From contig CP136069.1 in NCBI GenBank assembly GCA_032622095.1, positions 29,762,342-29,826,341 on the forward strand: 64,000 nt of DNA. Direction: 5' to 3'. Shown piece after piece: positions 42,207-53,760 of this stretch. The position numbers and the translations under genes were made by a program. Source of the DNA: Siphonodentalium dalli (lineage: Eukaryota > Mollusca > Scaphopoda > Gadilida > Siphonodentaliidae). The notes beneath the pieces are model-generated. The model was given only the letters and a program-made list of their open reading frames with translations. It did no database searches and was not told where the DNA came from. Position 1 is the stretch's first letter, and every line of letters begins with the position of its first letter.

Positions 42207-42661
42207 CATATTATTTTAAGCCACATAAAGGCATGCTATCAAAATTTATTTGATCCATTTTAAATACAGACATATTGAGATTAATTGAAAATGATCCATT
42301 ATCTGGGTGATATAGAATTGGCCAATCAATCACCATACACTTGGTCTCTCAGATTAAATAAACAATAAATTAGAATTCATTCTGCTAGTGGGCAGCAGGG
42401 GGATTACTGTAATTGTGTGTGCCAGCTGTGGTATTTGTTTATCAACACATTTGAAATATTAGCATTGTATCTATGATACATTCAAGTGACATACTGGGTA
42501 CAGTTCCATCATTTAATGGGTTACATGTATTAACCCTTGTCACCAATTTTATGCTTTTGCGATATTTTTAATTTAAATTCTCAGATTCTATCTCCAGGTT
42601 TATAACGATAATAATCCACCTTTACTTGCATGGATTTTGTTTCTAAGACTGGTGACATCTT
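42207..42661. other. Gene-free stretch
   Basis: AT-rich sequence between an H2 fragment and a HINE-like element; no structure or gene seen. Confidence 0.5.
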
Positions 42662-43010
42662 TTTTAGCTCACCTGAGACGAAGTCTCCGGTGGAGCAAAA
42701 GTCACCACTCGTCGTCCGTCCATCAACAATTCTTTGAACATCTTCTTCTCCAGATCCATTGGACCGAATGGGTTCATAATTGGTGTGGATGTTCCCTAGG
42801 TGACTAGTATTCAGATTTGTTCAAATGATGTCACTGGGTCAATTAGTTCCGAAGCCAGTGCCATAACCCTTTCCCTCCATAGTAATTCTTAAAACGACTT
42901 CTCAAGTGGCATCAGGCCGAATGAGTTCATATTTGGTATGAAGGGTCTTTGATTTACTGGGGTTCAGATTTGTTAAAATGGGGTCACTGGGGCAGACATG
43001 GGCAGGGTCA
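42662..43010 (+). mobile_element. HINE-like element, second copy
   Basis: Same opening hairpin (tagctcacctgagacgaagtctccggtg) and core units as 41028-41445, with fewer GTCC repeats. Truncated near 43010, where 'gggtcaatatcta' runs into T-rich sequence. Confidence 0.6.
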
Positions 43011-43589
43011 ATATCTATTTTTTTTTAAACTATTTTTAGATTTAAGTTTATAGATTTAACTCCTTTTGCTAAATTTAACAAAAAAAATAATTTTTAAATG
43101 AAAAAAACCCAGTAAATAACAACATACTGACTATTGTAATCTTTAGAGTCCCAGTCTATTTTCCGTCTTTACAGTCTGGTGAGCGACCCCACAATCATTG
43201 ACTGTCTTGTTTAAAAAAAAGGGGGTATAATGAGTAAATATTAATGCTATAGGCTAAATGAATAGCTTTTTTCATTTTATTTACATTAAAGTTTATTCAT
43301 GTGCTACATAACTGTCCATTTTCATCTGGAACCAGTAGCATTGGTACATGGCAATGTATTCGGTTGTAAAAGGCGATTCCTGAGAGTTGGTTCGTAATCT
43401 GGATTTCTGAGAAGCATCATGCCTATATCCACACTAACTACCACCCTAAGCACTGCCCTAAGTGTCATACACACCTTAACAATGATGCTGAACACTTTGA
43501 GGGAATTATATTGCAGAAATGTTGTAAGAGGAAAAAATTGCGACCACTCAGGAAAAAAGTTACTTTTTCGCAGCTGAACCACCCACCCA
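43011..43589. other. Gene-free stretch before the LINE reverse-transcriptase half
   Basis: AT-rich to 43310, then mixed sequence with no recognisable domain. A C14-15 run sits at about 43621-43635 just inside the next feature. Open frames at 43322-43662 (minus strand) are antisense to LINE-like text and unsupported. Confidence 0.45.
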
Positions 43590-45310
43590 CCCGGCCTACT
43601 CCATGGAAAAAAGTGGATGACCCCCCCCCCCCCCTGCTGGATACAACAAGTTCAAAAAACACTTAAACCCTTTCTGGAATTCAGAACTATCCGCACTTCT
43701 ACAAATATCGAAACAGTGTTGTCATTTATGGATTGGAGATGGGAAAATACACTCACAACATTTTTACATCATATCTTGCATACAAGTCTGCGAAACGAGA
43801 GTTTCGCAGAGTTTTCCGTTTAGCAATAAAGAAACAAGAGCAGGACATGTACAGTGATCTAGCTGGCAGAAATACTTTTCTCATCTGTACTCGGCCGACA
43901 CGCATTCAGACCCGAGCTTCGAATGTGGAATCTACACTCGACTCTCTCCTGGACCCACATCATGCAGACCCGAGCTTCTCTTCTCGTGTGGAATCCACAC
44001 TATACTCTCTCCTGGACCCACATCATGCAGACCCGAGCTTCTCTTCTCGTGTGGAATCCACACTATACTCTCTCCTGGACCCACATCATGCAGACCCGAG
44101 CTTCGCTTCTCGTGTGGAATCCACACTATACTCTCTCCTGGACCCACATCATGCAGACCCGAGCTTCTCTTCTCGTGTGGAATCTACACTATACTCTCTC
44201 CTGGACCCACATCATGCAGACCGAGCTTCTCTTCTCGTGTGAAATCCACACTATACTCTCTCCTGGACCCACATCATGCAGACCCGAGCTTCCCTTCTCG
44301 TGTGGAATCCACACTCGACTCTCTACTGGACCCAGATATGAACATTCAGATATTTTCTGTGAAAATATATCTTCCAAAGAGATTACTGACGTTATTGCAA
44401 CTTTGACGTCTAACAAATGGGAGGTGTGGACGGAGTTGTCAACGAACATCTATTACACGCACCACCTACTGTGATTCATATCTTGGCAGCATTATTTAAC
44501 TGTATTATATTGACTGAATCGATTCCTTCATGAATGAAGTTGGGGCTTATCATCCCATTGTACAAAGGTGCACCAAAACCGGAACAGAATCCAGATAGCT
44601 ACCGTGCTATAACACTTTTACTCGTTATCTATACGATTTTCGAAAGTGTACTCCACAAAAGATTCATCAAAAGCTCAATTCTCTCCGGGTTTCCAAGTCC
44701 TCTACAAAATGGCTTCCAAACTGGCATCAGTTGCTCTATGACTTCCTATGTTCTTCAAGAAACGATAAGCTACGCGGCCGACATGGGATCACGAGCATAC
44801 GTCAGTTTTTTGTATAGCAAGAAAGCTTTTGATAAAGTTTGGCATTCTGGGCTGCTAGTCAAGCTACACAACATGCATGGCTTCCATGAAAAAATTCTGC
44901 GCATAATACTCAACATGCACCAGGAATGTACTAGTAGAGTCATCGCGAATGGTTATATGTCTGACTCTCTTGTAATATCGCAAGGAACTCGCCAGGGGGC
45001 CGTTACGTCTCCTTTCTTCTACTTGGTGTACATCAATGATCTTCTACTCCAGCTTACCCAACTTGTGCATGGTGCAAATATCTCCAATATACAATGTTCA
45101 TGTCCGACCAATACCGACGATAATCCGATATCGCGATAATTTCCATGACTAAAACAGGACTCGATAGTATGCTGACAATCAGACAATGTGTCATGAATAC
45201 AGCCAACCGTAGCCAACCGGCCCAACCGTTCGTGGACTCTCGGCAATGAGATCTTCTCAGACTCCGAAGAGTGCGTCCACCTTGGTATCATTCATGTTTA
45301 TGATCGGAGA
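43590..45310 (+). pseudogene. LINE linker and reverse transcriptase, dead copy
   Basis: Starts with linker text typical between LINE endonuclease and RT (KPFLEF-like, later SAKREFRRVFRLAIKKQEQDMY), then a coding minisatellite, then the RT from about 44534: LIIPLYKG, PDSYRAITLL (fingers), GFQTG, KAFDKVWH (motif A region), QGTRQGAVTSPFFYLVYINDLL (motif B) and NTDD at the usual YADD place. After a further frameshift, SEECVHLGI (about 45254-45290) looks like the downstream thumb. The first catalytic Asp is replaced (FLYSKKAFD where FLDxSKAFD is usual) and YADD is degraded. This is probably the same element as 38135-39060, split by about 4.5 kb of repeats. Confidence 0.75.
43911..44338 (+). repeat. 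63-bp coding minisatellite inside the LINE linker
   Basis: About seven copies of a 63-bp unit (acccgagcttctcttctcg...cctggacccacatcatgcag). In frame it encodes a 21-residue repeat (VESTLYSLLDPHHADPSF-SSR). The first unit is shorter (about 58 bp) and one near 44220 has lost a base. The last unit grades back into single-copy linker sequence. The expansion kept the reading frame at first, the lost base later shifted it. Confidence 0.9.
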
Positions 45311-47780
45311 GGGGTTAGCAGGAATTATTGTTTTTATCGATGGTCGTATAAATTATAAAATTACATTTGAGAATAAAACTGCATACTTACTGTACAATTG
45401 GCATTGTCAAATATGTATACATGGTTAGAGAACGGTTTAGCAGGAATGATTTTTTGGTCCAGTTTATCATACAAACATAATAATTGGCATTAACACTGCA
45501 TACTTATTTTACAAATGTTTAAACAAGGCTTCTAACAAGACTTGACATTGTTTTCGTTTGTAAAATAAGTATTATTTATTTTGACAACTAATTACGGTTA
45601 TAAAATATGTATGTGCATGCATGGTAGGAGAGTGATTACAGGATTGATCTGGTCGATACGAAACGAACATTTGGCAAGATACCTGCATAGTGCAGTGCGA
45701 TATATAGTTCTATTCGTTTGAGGGACGAATTAGAATGGAACTGATTTCTCCGAGGGGTTAATGTTTGATTGGGTAATCAAGCTGTTGATATATTGTAGCG
45801 CATGATTGCGCGTAGTTCGGTACTCAGCACGAATTGTGTGAGGTATCGTCAATCCGTGCTGATTGGTTCAGGGTCATTCGCACCTGTAGAGACACGGCGA
45901 TCGGTTGTTTATTTTAAGGATATATATATATAAGTTTAGACTTGTTTGTGATTCACGTATACATGCAAGGAGACGCATATGATATATATAGAAACTTCTG
46001 CTAACAATTTCTACATAACTCGTTTTCGCAAAAATATTGAATTTACCACTACGATAACATACACACGAAGCCTCCGAGTATTATAGTATAGTATATGCAT
46101 GACATACTATTTGAGATCATTGTCTGGTTATAATAATGATGCGCATTCATGTCTATATATGTATATATATATTGAATGTTTTTTCTTTCTTTTTCTAGTT
46201 GTTTTGGCCTCGACTGCGGATATTGGTGGTGGCGTATGTATGAGCTGAGGATGTGACGATTAATTCATATGAGTGTGTTCATCTTTAATTGATATCGTGG
46301 TTTTAACGGTGATTAATTATCAGCCGGAGTATTAATATAAAGATCTCAGTGCCCGTGTGTTCTTGATCGGTATCGATCTACAGAGCTCCATGATATGTTC
46401 ATGATATGTGTTAAGTTATTCTGGTATCTTAAGTGCAGCTTGAAGCTTGGAGGGATCATTATCCCAGATTCTTGATTATGTGCTTTCTATGTATGCAGGG
46501 TGTGCTTGTGCCCGGTATAAGCGGTATCGCTAAGCATGATAGCTGTTTTGTGGCGTATGCCTGAAGCTATCGGTGTTTTTCAGCAGTATTGCTGGATGGT
46601 TTTTGGCATATTCTGTCAACGTTCTGTGATACATGTGAACGGAATGTCAGGATGTTGGAAGAGACGTTATGGGAATGCTGCCAGTATCCGTAGTCCAAGG
46701 ATCGAAACGACTTCACTTCCTGTTTAAATTGAGCACAAAAATAAATTCGCTGTGCCCTCAGGGGGCTTCCTATGTATGTTGTGTTTGTTTATTTCCCAAA
46801 CAAACATTGGGGTCTCGGAGAAGTATTTTATACCTGTTTTATTGAGCCATATGCACACAAGTTCACAAGTCAGATATCATTATATCGGTCTGCATCGTAT
46901 ATCGGTCTACGTGCAAATATACGTTGACCGACATATTTTCGGTTGCAAAATAAGTATTGAATTTTTCTGACAAATAAGTATGGTTGTAATATAGGGGTGG
47001 CTGGAAAACGGATTAGCATGGATGATGTTGGTCGAGATTACCACACAAAAAGAGCATTTGAGAATATAGAACTACATGCATATTTATTTTACAACTGTTT
47101 TAAGGATTCTAATATTGACATTTTTTCGTTTGCAAAATAAGTATTGATTGTTCTGACAAATAAGTATGGTTGTCAAATAGATGTGAATATAGTACATAAA
47201 CGCACGGTTTTAACTCCGAATTTTCCCACACGCTCGATTTTCCCTTTATTGAAATATTTCATCCGATATAACATAATTTTGTAGCCAACCCTATAATTGC
47301 AAGGCATATTATACTTCTCAACTCCTTCTATAATATGTAGTAGAATGTTGACTTGTATTGCATTTTTGGATTATAAATTGAAGACTGATATATATTGTGA
47401 AACTGCTAATCATATTCTATGAATGCACATTATTGTGTATATTGGTGTTTAACCACATGTTACTTACATGTACATGTATATAGCGGGGAATTATCAAGCT
47501 CCCCAATATATTTTGGCAAATAAACAATTAATGGTTTACGACAACATTTGTAGAGTTCCCCCTCAAGCAGATTTTACTTCTTTTCGGTGAGAACTGATTC
47601 AGAACTGCCAATGTATAACCATACGTTTGTCTATGACTTCGCTGTGAATATACTTCTATTGTTATTTCTAGTTGGGAGTTTAGTTTGGTAAGCCGTAGTT
47701 AACTGATGCTAGTCGGCATGGAATCAGGCTAAGCATATCATTACAATTAAAAGCTTTATAAATGAAAGAGAAAATCCATC
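45311..47780. other. Gene-free region with dispersed diverged repeats
   Basis: Several diverged units share 'agaacggtttagcaggaatgat...ttattttacaaatgttt...cgtttgcaaaataagtattg' (about 45306, 45425, 45615, 46990 and 47100). This is a degenerate array of about 150-190 bp that starts at the end of the LINE. The rest is AT-rich. Frames at 46536-46970 show no domain. Confidence 0.45.
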
Positions 47781-47794
47781 CATGAGTACATTAT

Positions 47795-47975
47795 ACCAGA
47801 AGGAAAGCTCCGATTGGATTTCAAATTTATACTGGGAGTGTTATACATATACAGAGACCAGAAGGAAAACTCTGAAGGAATTTAAGTTTTATATATTGGG
47901 TGTGTTTGACATACATATATAAGAAGGAAAATCAGAGGGGATCTCAGTTTTAGTAGAAGTGTTAAACCCATACAA
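47795..47975 (+). repeat. Degenerate tandem repeat, about 75-85-bp unit, three copies
   Basis: The units share 'ccagaaggaaa(a/g)ctc(t)gaaggaattt...tttatatt(g)gg(a/t)gtgtt...acatacata'. No coding potential. Confidence 0.6.
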
Positions 47976-48943
47976 CTGTAAACAAGCACAACGTGTCAGA
48001 AAAAATTGAAGCTTATAAAATGTCTCCATTCAACGCACAGAATAGATCATCGAGGGAAAAAGATGAACAAAACATGTCACTCCTAATATAAAATCAAGTT
48101 TCGTATTCACTATCGACATATGTAATATGCTGGCCGTGCTTCGTGTTTCGTATTCCCCTCCATTGGCCACGCACCAATTCGAATAAAATGTCCCTGGCTT
48201 TTGAAATAAGAACTTATGCATCCACGCCTGTCAGTTTATATTTGTCAGACATGTCACGCTACCTTTGCGCCAATATCAGTGTACACACATTACTAGGTGC
48301 ACCTAAACTGATGAATCAGCTGCTGACAACAGGTTACAACACAAAAGAATAGTTCCTGAGCAAGCTGCAAGGCAGAGTTCAGTCCCCTACGCTACGCAGG
48401 ACTTACCGCTGCCCACACCTAAATTATGAGCAAACTCCATACATCGCCCTCTGCACTGCCACAAGGATGGTACTTTGCAGACGATAAATCTATTTTTACA
48501 TATCGTCGCGGAACAATATTTACCAATATTTGTTTTGACCACAATTTTTTTTTTTAAGTTTGCAATAATGGTAATTCTTTCGGTATTGATAAGAACAATA
48601 TGAACTGAGCCAAACATAGACAATTTTAATCCTAAAACATAAGAACTAAAAATATGTAAGAAATCCTTACCAATTAATGTCCTTATGGCAGTGGTATCTC
48701 AGCGGAGCGATGTGAGATAACTCTGGAGTTTGAATTATGAGAGGAATCATCGCATTTTTTTAATTTAAGACTTGTGTTGGTCACAATTCATTCTACACTA
48801 TTCTGAGAAACTGAACTGTTCATCTGCCATTGGAAATTGGCCGGATCAGATCAAATTAGTCGAAATTTGTCCGATATATCAGCGCAAAATAGTCCGCTGA
48901 AAAAATCCTACGCTGACGTTTCACCGGAAGTAAATACAAGCAC
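47976..48943. other. Gene-free stretch
   Basis: No domain recognised. Frames at 48143-48352 and 48387-48623 have no supporting features. A T-rich run lies at 48545-48555. Confidence 0.45.
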
Positions 48944-49204
48944 ATGTTTCAAAACACGATTTCAATTATGGATTTTAAAACATATTGCATTCTTGCCAAG
49001 GAGCAGGTTAATTTCAAAATACGATTTAAAGAAGTGGCAACTTTATGCACTGGAGTATATTTGAAAGGAAATGATGTAATCGTCAATCTGCCTGTTGGGT
49101 ATGGGAAGTGTGTCATCTATTTTATTGCTCCAATGTTATCAATATACATGTCAGATATTGAACAGTCCTCGGGTAGTATCCATTTTCACACACTCTTGAA
49201 CTAA
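48944..49204 (+). pseudogene. Fragment of a RecQ/SF2-like DNA helicase
   Basis: Within one 86-codon frame, the text from FKEVATLCTGVY through KGNDVIVNLPVGYGKC to IYFIAPML matches the layout of the first helicase motifs of RecQ-like SF2 helicases: the 'gkDvlv.lPTGyGKS' Walker A followed by a hydrophobic helix. Walker A has Cys where Ser/Thr binds the magnesium-phosphate, and the PTG is PVG, so this copy is probably inactive. No motif II or later motif follows before stops. Such helicase fragments are often part of amplified repeats. Homology is judged by eye. Confidence 0.5.
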
Positions 49205-49870
49205 GATCTAAACTCATAAATTACATATACACAATCTGTACACGGCTCACTTGAGATCTTACTATAAGTTATTACTAAATTTACCATACTGTGGATGGCA
49301 GGAAGACAGTCAAATTTCCAGATTATGCCGCCACACCCCCCATTATACGACAGAATTATCCATTATTTTCATTATCATTTTATTACAGGACCAAAAAACT
49401 CATTTTTACAAACTCATACAAATTTTTAAACAAAAGACCTTTTGTGTCCATATTTGACATTGTAACAGTATAAAACATATTATAACTGTAAAAACACCAT
49501 ATGAATTTTACTGGGACCTCGTATAGGCTTTAGTGGAGCTGACATTAAGCTATGGCATGTTGCATATGGGACGGTGAGGTGAAAAACTTCCTTCCCGACA
49601 ACCCCTTGGAAAGAAGCTTCGAGAAATGTAAAATTTAAATAAATAAACTTGTCGTGATGTAACTAATACATTTAAGCCTAGATCATTGTTTGCATGGAAC
49701 AAGAGCGAGAAAAAATCCCAAACATTAACATGACTACCAAAGTACCAATGGCTTGAAAATAGATGTCATCAGTGCATTCAACTAGTCAGTGAATTATTTG
49801 CATGTGTATCAACTCAGATTATCTGCTACTCTCACAACTAAATTATTCAAGTCCAGCATAGTGATTGCAG
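49205..49870. other. Gene-free stretch
   Basis: AT-rich sequence between the helicase fragment and the gag fragment; no feature supported. Confidence 0.5.
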
Positions 49871-49871
49871 A

Positions 49872-50310
49872 CCCGACATGTACGACGGCAGTAGTAGTTG
49901 GACAGACTACATGGTACACTTCAATTTAGTTGCCAAAGGAAATAAATGGTCAGAGGAAGACAAATTAATACAGCTTGGCATTCATCTGAAGGGCCCAGCA
50001 AGAATGTCCTGGCCGATTTAAATCCATACCAATTGTTGGATTATATCCGCTTTGCCTCCAAATACAACAGCCTCAACGATCGATATTCATCGAAGAAATC
50101 AAGAAAGGGTGAAGGGAATTGCACAATGCGTTCCGACCATCCTACCAGGCCTGCGGCCGGAAACTACCCAATCACATGGATTATAACGAGCTTCTGTCTG
50201 TAATCACAACTCGCTTTGAGCCGAAAAACCAATGCGATATGTACCGTGCCCAATTGGGAGCCAGACGTAGGAGATATCGAGAAAATCGTCACACCGACAT
50301 GCCATTGGGA
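49872..50310 (+). pseudogene. Gypsy/Ty3-type gag fragment, frameshifted
   Basis: The frame beginning PDMYDGSSSWTDYMVHF continues through KWSEEDKLIQLGIHLKGPA, the classic retrotransposon gag pattern (target phrase, WxDY..HF, L.GPA). After a frame change, RFEPKNQCDMYRAQL and RRRYREN give the second half of the same gag domain. No protease, RT or integrase follows; the gap is filled by short tandem repeats. A degraded fragment with no LTR identified. Confidence 0.65.
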
Positions 50311-50391
50311 ATTCACATGTTTGTTTATATATTTCTGACGTCACATGAACAAAGTTTCTTCACCAGAGACATCTAGCGTTAATTACGGTTT

Positions 50392-50575
50392 TAGTTATTA
50401 GTTTTACAATAAGTTCTATTAGTTTTACAATAAGTTCTATTAGTTTTACAATAAGGTCTATTAGTTAATTACGGTTTTAGTTATTAGTTTTACAATAAGG
50501 TCTATTAATTTACAATAAGTTATTAGTTTTACAATAAGTTCATTACGGTTTTAGTTAGTTAGTTATTATTTTTAA
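50392..50575 (+). repeat. Tandem array of 'agttttacaataagttctatt' units
   Basis: About 20-30-bp units TTAGTTTTACAATAAG(g/t)T repeated six or more times with deletions. A two-unit stub recurs at 51193-51230 after the neighbouring HINE-like element, so the array probably flanked its insertion or belongs to its termini. Confidence 0.8.
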
Positions 50576-50576
50576 T

Positions 50577-51180
50577 TTGGCGGGGGATATAGTAATGGGT
50601 TCCGTCCGTCCGTCTGTCCGTCCCGAATTTGTAAGAGTCATAACTTGAATAAATGTAAACGGATTTAAAAGATTTGTGGTATATGAGTTCACCTGACCAT
50701 TACCTAGAATGAGTTCGCAAGCCAGGTCTGGCCATATATTTTTACCGGAGTTATTGGACTTTGTTTATTATTTTTGTCGAATTTACCAAATAGCAAATAG
50801 ACGACGTCCCGGGGCTCATTTCCACAAATCTCAACGGATTTCAAAGATATTTGGTATATGAGTTCACCTGACCATTACCTAGAATGAGTTCGCAAGCCAG
50901 GTCTGGCCGGATATTTTTACCGGAGTTGTTGGACTTTGTTTATTATTTTTGTCGAATTTACCAAATAGCAAATAGACGACATCACAGGGCTCATTTCCAC
51001 AAATATCAACGGATTTCAAAGATATTTGGTATATGAGTTCCCATGACCAGTACCTAAAATGAGTTCGCAAGCCAGGCTTTTTGACAAAATACCACCTCTT
51101 GTTTAGCGCATACTGAGAATGTAAACATTATTGAGAATGCAATTCCTCAACTGCACAATTCGGCGGGGGATACCGCCGTC
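50577..51180 (+). mobile_element. HINE-like element with three 178-bp core repeats
   Basis: Begins GGCGGGGGATATAG, then (GTCC)n, then three tandem units of about 178 bp ('caacggatttcaaagatatttggtatatgag', 'tggccggatatttttaccggag...tttattatttttgtcg'). It ends with another GGCGGGGGATA followed by ccgccg, a terminal hairpin-like pair. No gene. A minus-strand frame at 50879-51070 is repeat-derived. Confidence 0.6.
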
Positions 51181-51726
51181 TGCGACTGCTTGTTAGTTTT
51201 ACAATAAGTTATTAGTTTTACAATAAGGTCTAATAGTTTGATAACGATAACCATTGATCGTGGGAAATCGTCTATTGGTTTGAAATATGTCAATTGATTA
51301 AGAAAATATGGCCATTGAAACGGAATGTACGTTTGTTGAATATGCGATAGCTGTACTAATTGTTTGTTATTATATATTAGTTGAACAATGAATACTAAAT
51401 TAAAATAGAACATTAATTCTGCATCGGTCAACATTGATTATGAATCTATATCTATTCAAACGGAATTGTCTCTTATTGAATCCAAGAACGACTCTTGGTT
51501 TGAAAATAGAGACTATCGGTTTTCACAAACCACCATTAACTTTTATTTCATGTAATTTCCGACCGAATGGCCGCCCATAGTTACCGGCTCTTTATTATGT
51601 TTGTCATAGTTAATATTATAATAAAGAGCGTCTTTTCATGCAGTGTTCTGTACTATTATTTGGACCCGAGAGTGTACCATGCATGTACTGCCAGTGACAA
51701 TACATTATTGTTCCCCGAAAAATTTA

Positions 51727-52200
51727 TTTTTGGGGGACTATATAAACGGGTTCCGTCCGTCCGCCTTGTCGTCCGTCCGTCCGTTCGTCCGTCAAACTTT
51801 TGAATACCTTCATGGTGTAATCATCTCCTCCTACATATTTCATCCCAGAGATTAGAAACTTAAAAATATTGTTGCCCATATAATGAAGATGTGCAACATG
51901 TATATAGATGACGGAAAAATAATTTTTTGACGGAGTTATCAACCCTTTTCTGTATGAGGGTACCTTCATGGTGTAATCAACTCCTCCAACAGTTTTGATC
52001 GTAGATATTTGAAACTTCAGAGTATTGTTACCCACATATTAGAGAAGTGCAACATGTATATAGATGACGGAAATATTAATTTTTACGGGAGTTATTAACG
52101 CTTTTCGACTTAAAACATTTCAACATTTTTTTAAATTTCTTTAACAAAGCGGCATCGACTTGCCACGTTTTCGGGGGACACTGTGGTCAACTGACCTTTT
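51727..52200 (+). mobile_element. HINE-like element with two about 155-bp core repeats
   Basis: Starts TTTTTGGGGGACTATAT, followed by CCGTCCGTCCG microsatellite. Two core units follow ('ccttcatggtgtaatca(t/a)ctcctcc...gtgcaacatgtatatagatgacgg', about 51808-51925 and 51962-52085). The right end TTTTCGGGGGACACTGTGG resembles an inverted form of other ends of this group. No gene. Confidence 0.6.
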
Positions 52201-52453
52201 ATTATTAGTAGTTGCACTATAGTAGTAAATTATAAGAAATATTAACTAGAAGGCATATATTATAGTGCGGCAGTACCTAGTACTAGTAGTTCCACTGATG
52301 CAGTGGCGGGCAATAGCCTTTACATACGTAGCCTTTGAAAAGTTTGCTAGCCTAAAGAAGAATGCTTGAGTAAAATACACTCAAATTCAATCATAAGATT
52401 GTGCGTATATATTATATGTTTGTAGGTGCCTGTCATTGTCCTCTTATGTCATT

Positions 52454-52790
52454 TTAACCCTTTAACCAACAGAACGGCCCTGTGCCAATGCATTCTCTTA
52501 TATATGCGAGTCGACCATAGGTCGCCTCGCATATATAAGAGAATGCATTGGCTTAACACATTAAAAATTATAAAATTGTTAAAGAATGTAAGAAAAAATG
52601 GTAAAAAGTGTTAAAAAAAAGATTTTTTTAGGCCAATACATTCTCTTATAAATGCGAGGCGACCTATGGTCGACTCGCATATATAAGAGAATGCTTTGGC
52701 ACAAGGCATAACTGTAACTATCACAATGTGGTCAAGGAGCCGGTTCCAATGATATCCATATTTGTATGGTTCTATTGAGATATTCTAATG
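52454..52790. mobile_element. H1b MITE (TTAACCCTTTAACCAACA end), right end lost
   Basis: The left end TTAACCCTTTAACCAACAG precedes two hairpins (about 52486-52550 and 52628-52700) whose core is cgaccataggtcg instead of the ctcccatagggag of H1. Its sister at 59057-59450 is complete. Sequence after 52700 ('caatgtggtcaaggagccg...') is shared with the sister up to about 52785. Confidence 0.7.
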
Positions 52791-53235
52791 ATAAGTATAT
52801 AATTGTCAGTGTGTGTTCCTTTATTTATTTAACATTGTTCCTTTATTTATTTAACATGGCGACAAATGACGCCATGTGTGCATTTACGCAGATATGGGGA
52901 ACTCTCTTATTATTATATCATTATCATATAATTTGCATTGGGTACTTCGGCAGCTTTCGGCTTTTTCAGTAACATGTATTAGATTCGAGTCGTCAAAAAT
53001 CCGTCGTATGAAACAAAGACGTATTTCAGACGCATCACCGGCGAAGATTCGTCTGAATTAGACGGAGATTCGTCTGTGGTGCGTCTGACGCGGATATTGA
53101 TCCGAGAGCCTGCTGGGTTCTATTTGCACAATCGCGTACGAAAGGTTTGATGCCCCAGATTTGTTCCACCCCAGGAACGTTTAAAGAAATCCGATTTCTT
53201 AAGTTCCTCATTCCTGGCGTTTAGGGGCCAGAGAC
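52791..53235. other. Gene-free stretch
   Basis: A short phrase 'cctttatttatttaacat' is duplicated at about 52818-52856, and several AGACG/CGTCT words cluster at 53018-53095. No gene recognised. Confidence 0.4.
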
Positions 53236-53760
53236 CCCACAATAACACAAAAAATGACTTCTATTTGCACTTGTGAGTACAAAGCTGATTTGTACATTAG
53301 AGGTGCTCCAGCAATCACTGACCAATAATACACAATTTCCGAAACGAAATTTCCTGGCGTTTTCATTTCAGAAGTGGGTTTTTGATAGTACCCACAAAAC
53401 CCAAAAAATCACTTCTATTTGGACTTTTGAGTACAAAGCTGATTTTTATATTAATAGTGCTCCAGCAATCACTGACCTATAATACACAATTTCTGAAACG
53501 AAGTTTCCTGGCGTTTTCATTTCAGAAGGGGGTTTCTGATAGTACCCCCAAAACCCCCAAAAAATACTTCTATTTGCACTTCGAGTACCAAGCTGATTTT
53601 TGTATTAATAGTGCTCTAATCATCACTGATCGATGATACACAATTTCTGAAACGAAATACCCTGGCGTTTTCATTTCCGAAGGGGTTTTTGTATGTACCC
53701 CGAAAAACCAGAAAATTGACTTTTTTCACATACTGTCGAATACAAAGCACAATTTTAAGG
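53236..53760 (+). repeat. Tandem repeat, about 155-bp unit, 3.5 copies
   Basis: The units share 'aaaaaatnacttctatttgcactt...gagtacaaagctgatttttatattaatagtgctccagcaatcactgacc' and 'acacaatttctgaaacgaaatttcctggcgttttcatttcagaa'. Anchor phrases fall at about 53252, 53409, 53564 and (decayed) 53716. The short open frames are products of the repeat. Confidence 0.85.

Noticed and set aside
43911-44338. CRISPR-like array (seven regular 63-bp units)
   Set aside because: Units are contiguous with no unique spacers, lie in a eukaryotic LINE, and keep a reading frame.
50392-50575. CRISPR-like regular repeats of about 20-30 bp
   Set aside because: No spacers; the units overlap and vary in length, typical of a slipped A/T-rich tandem repeat.
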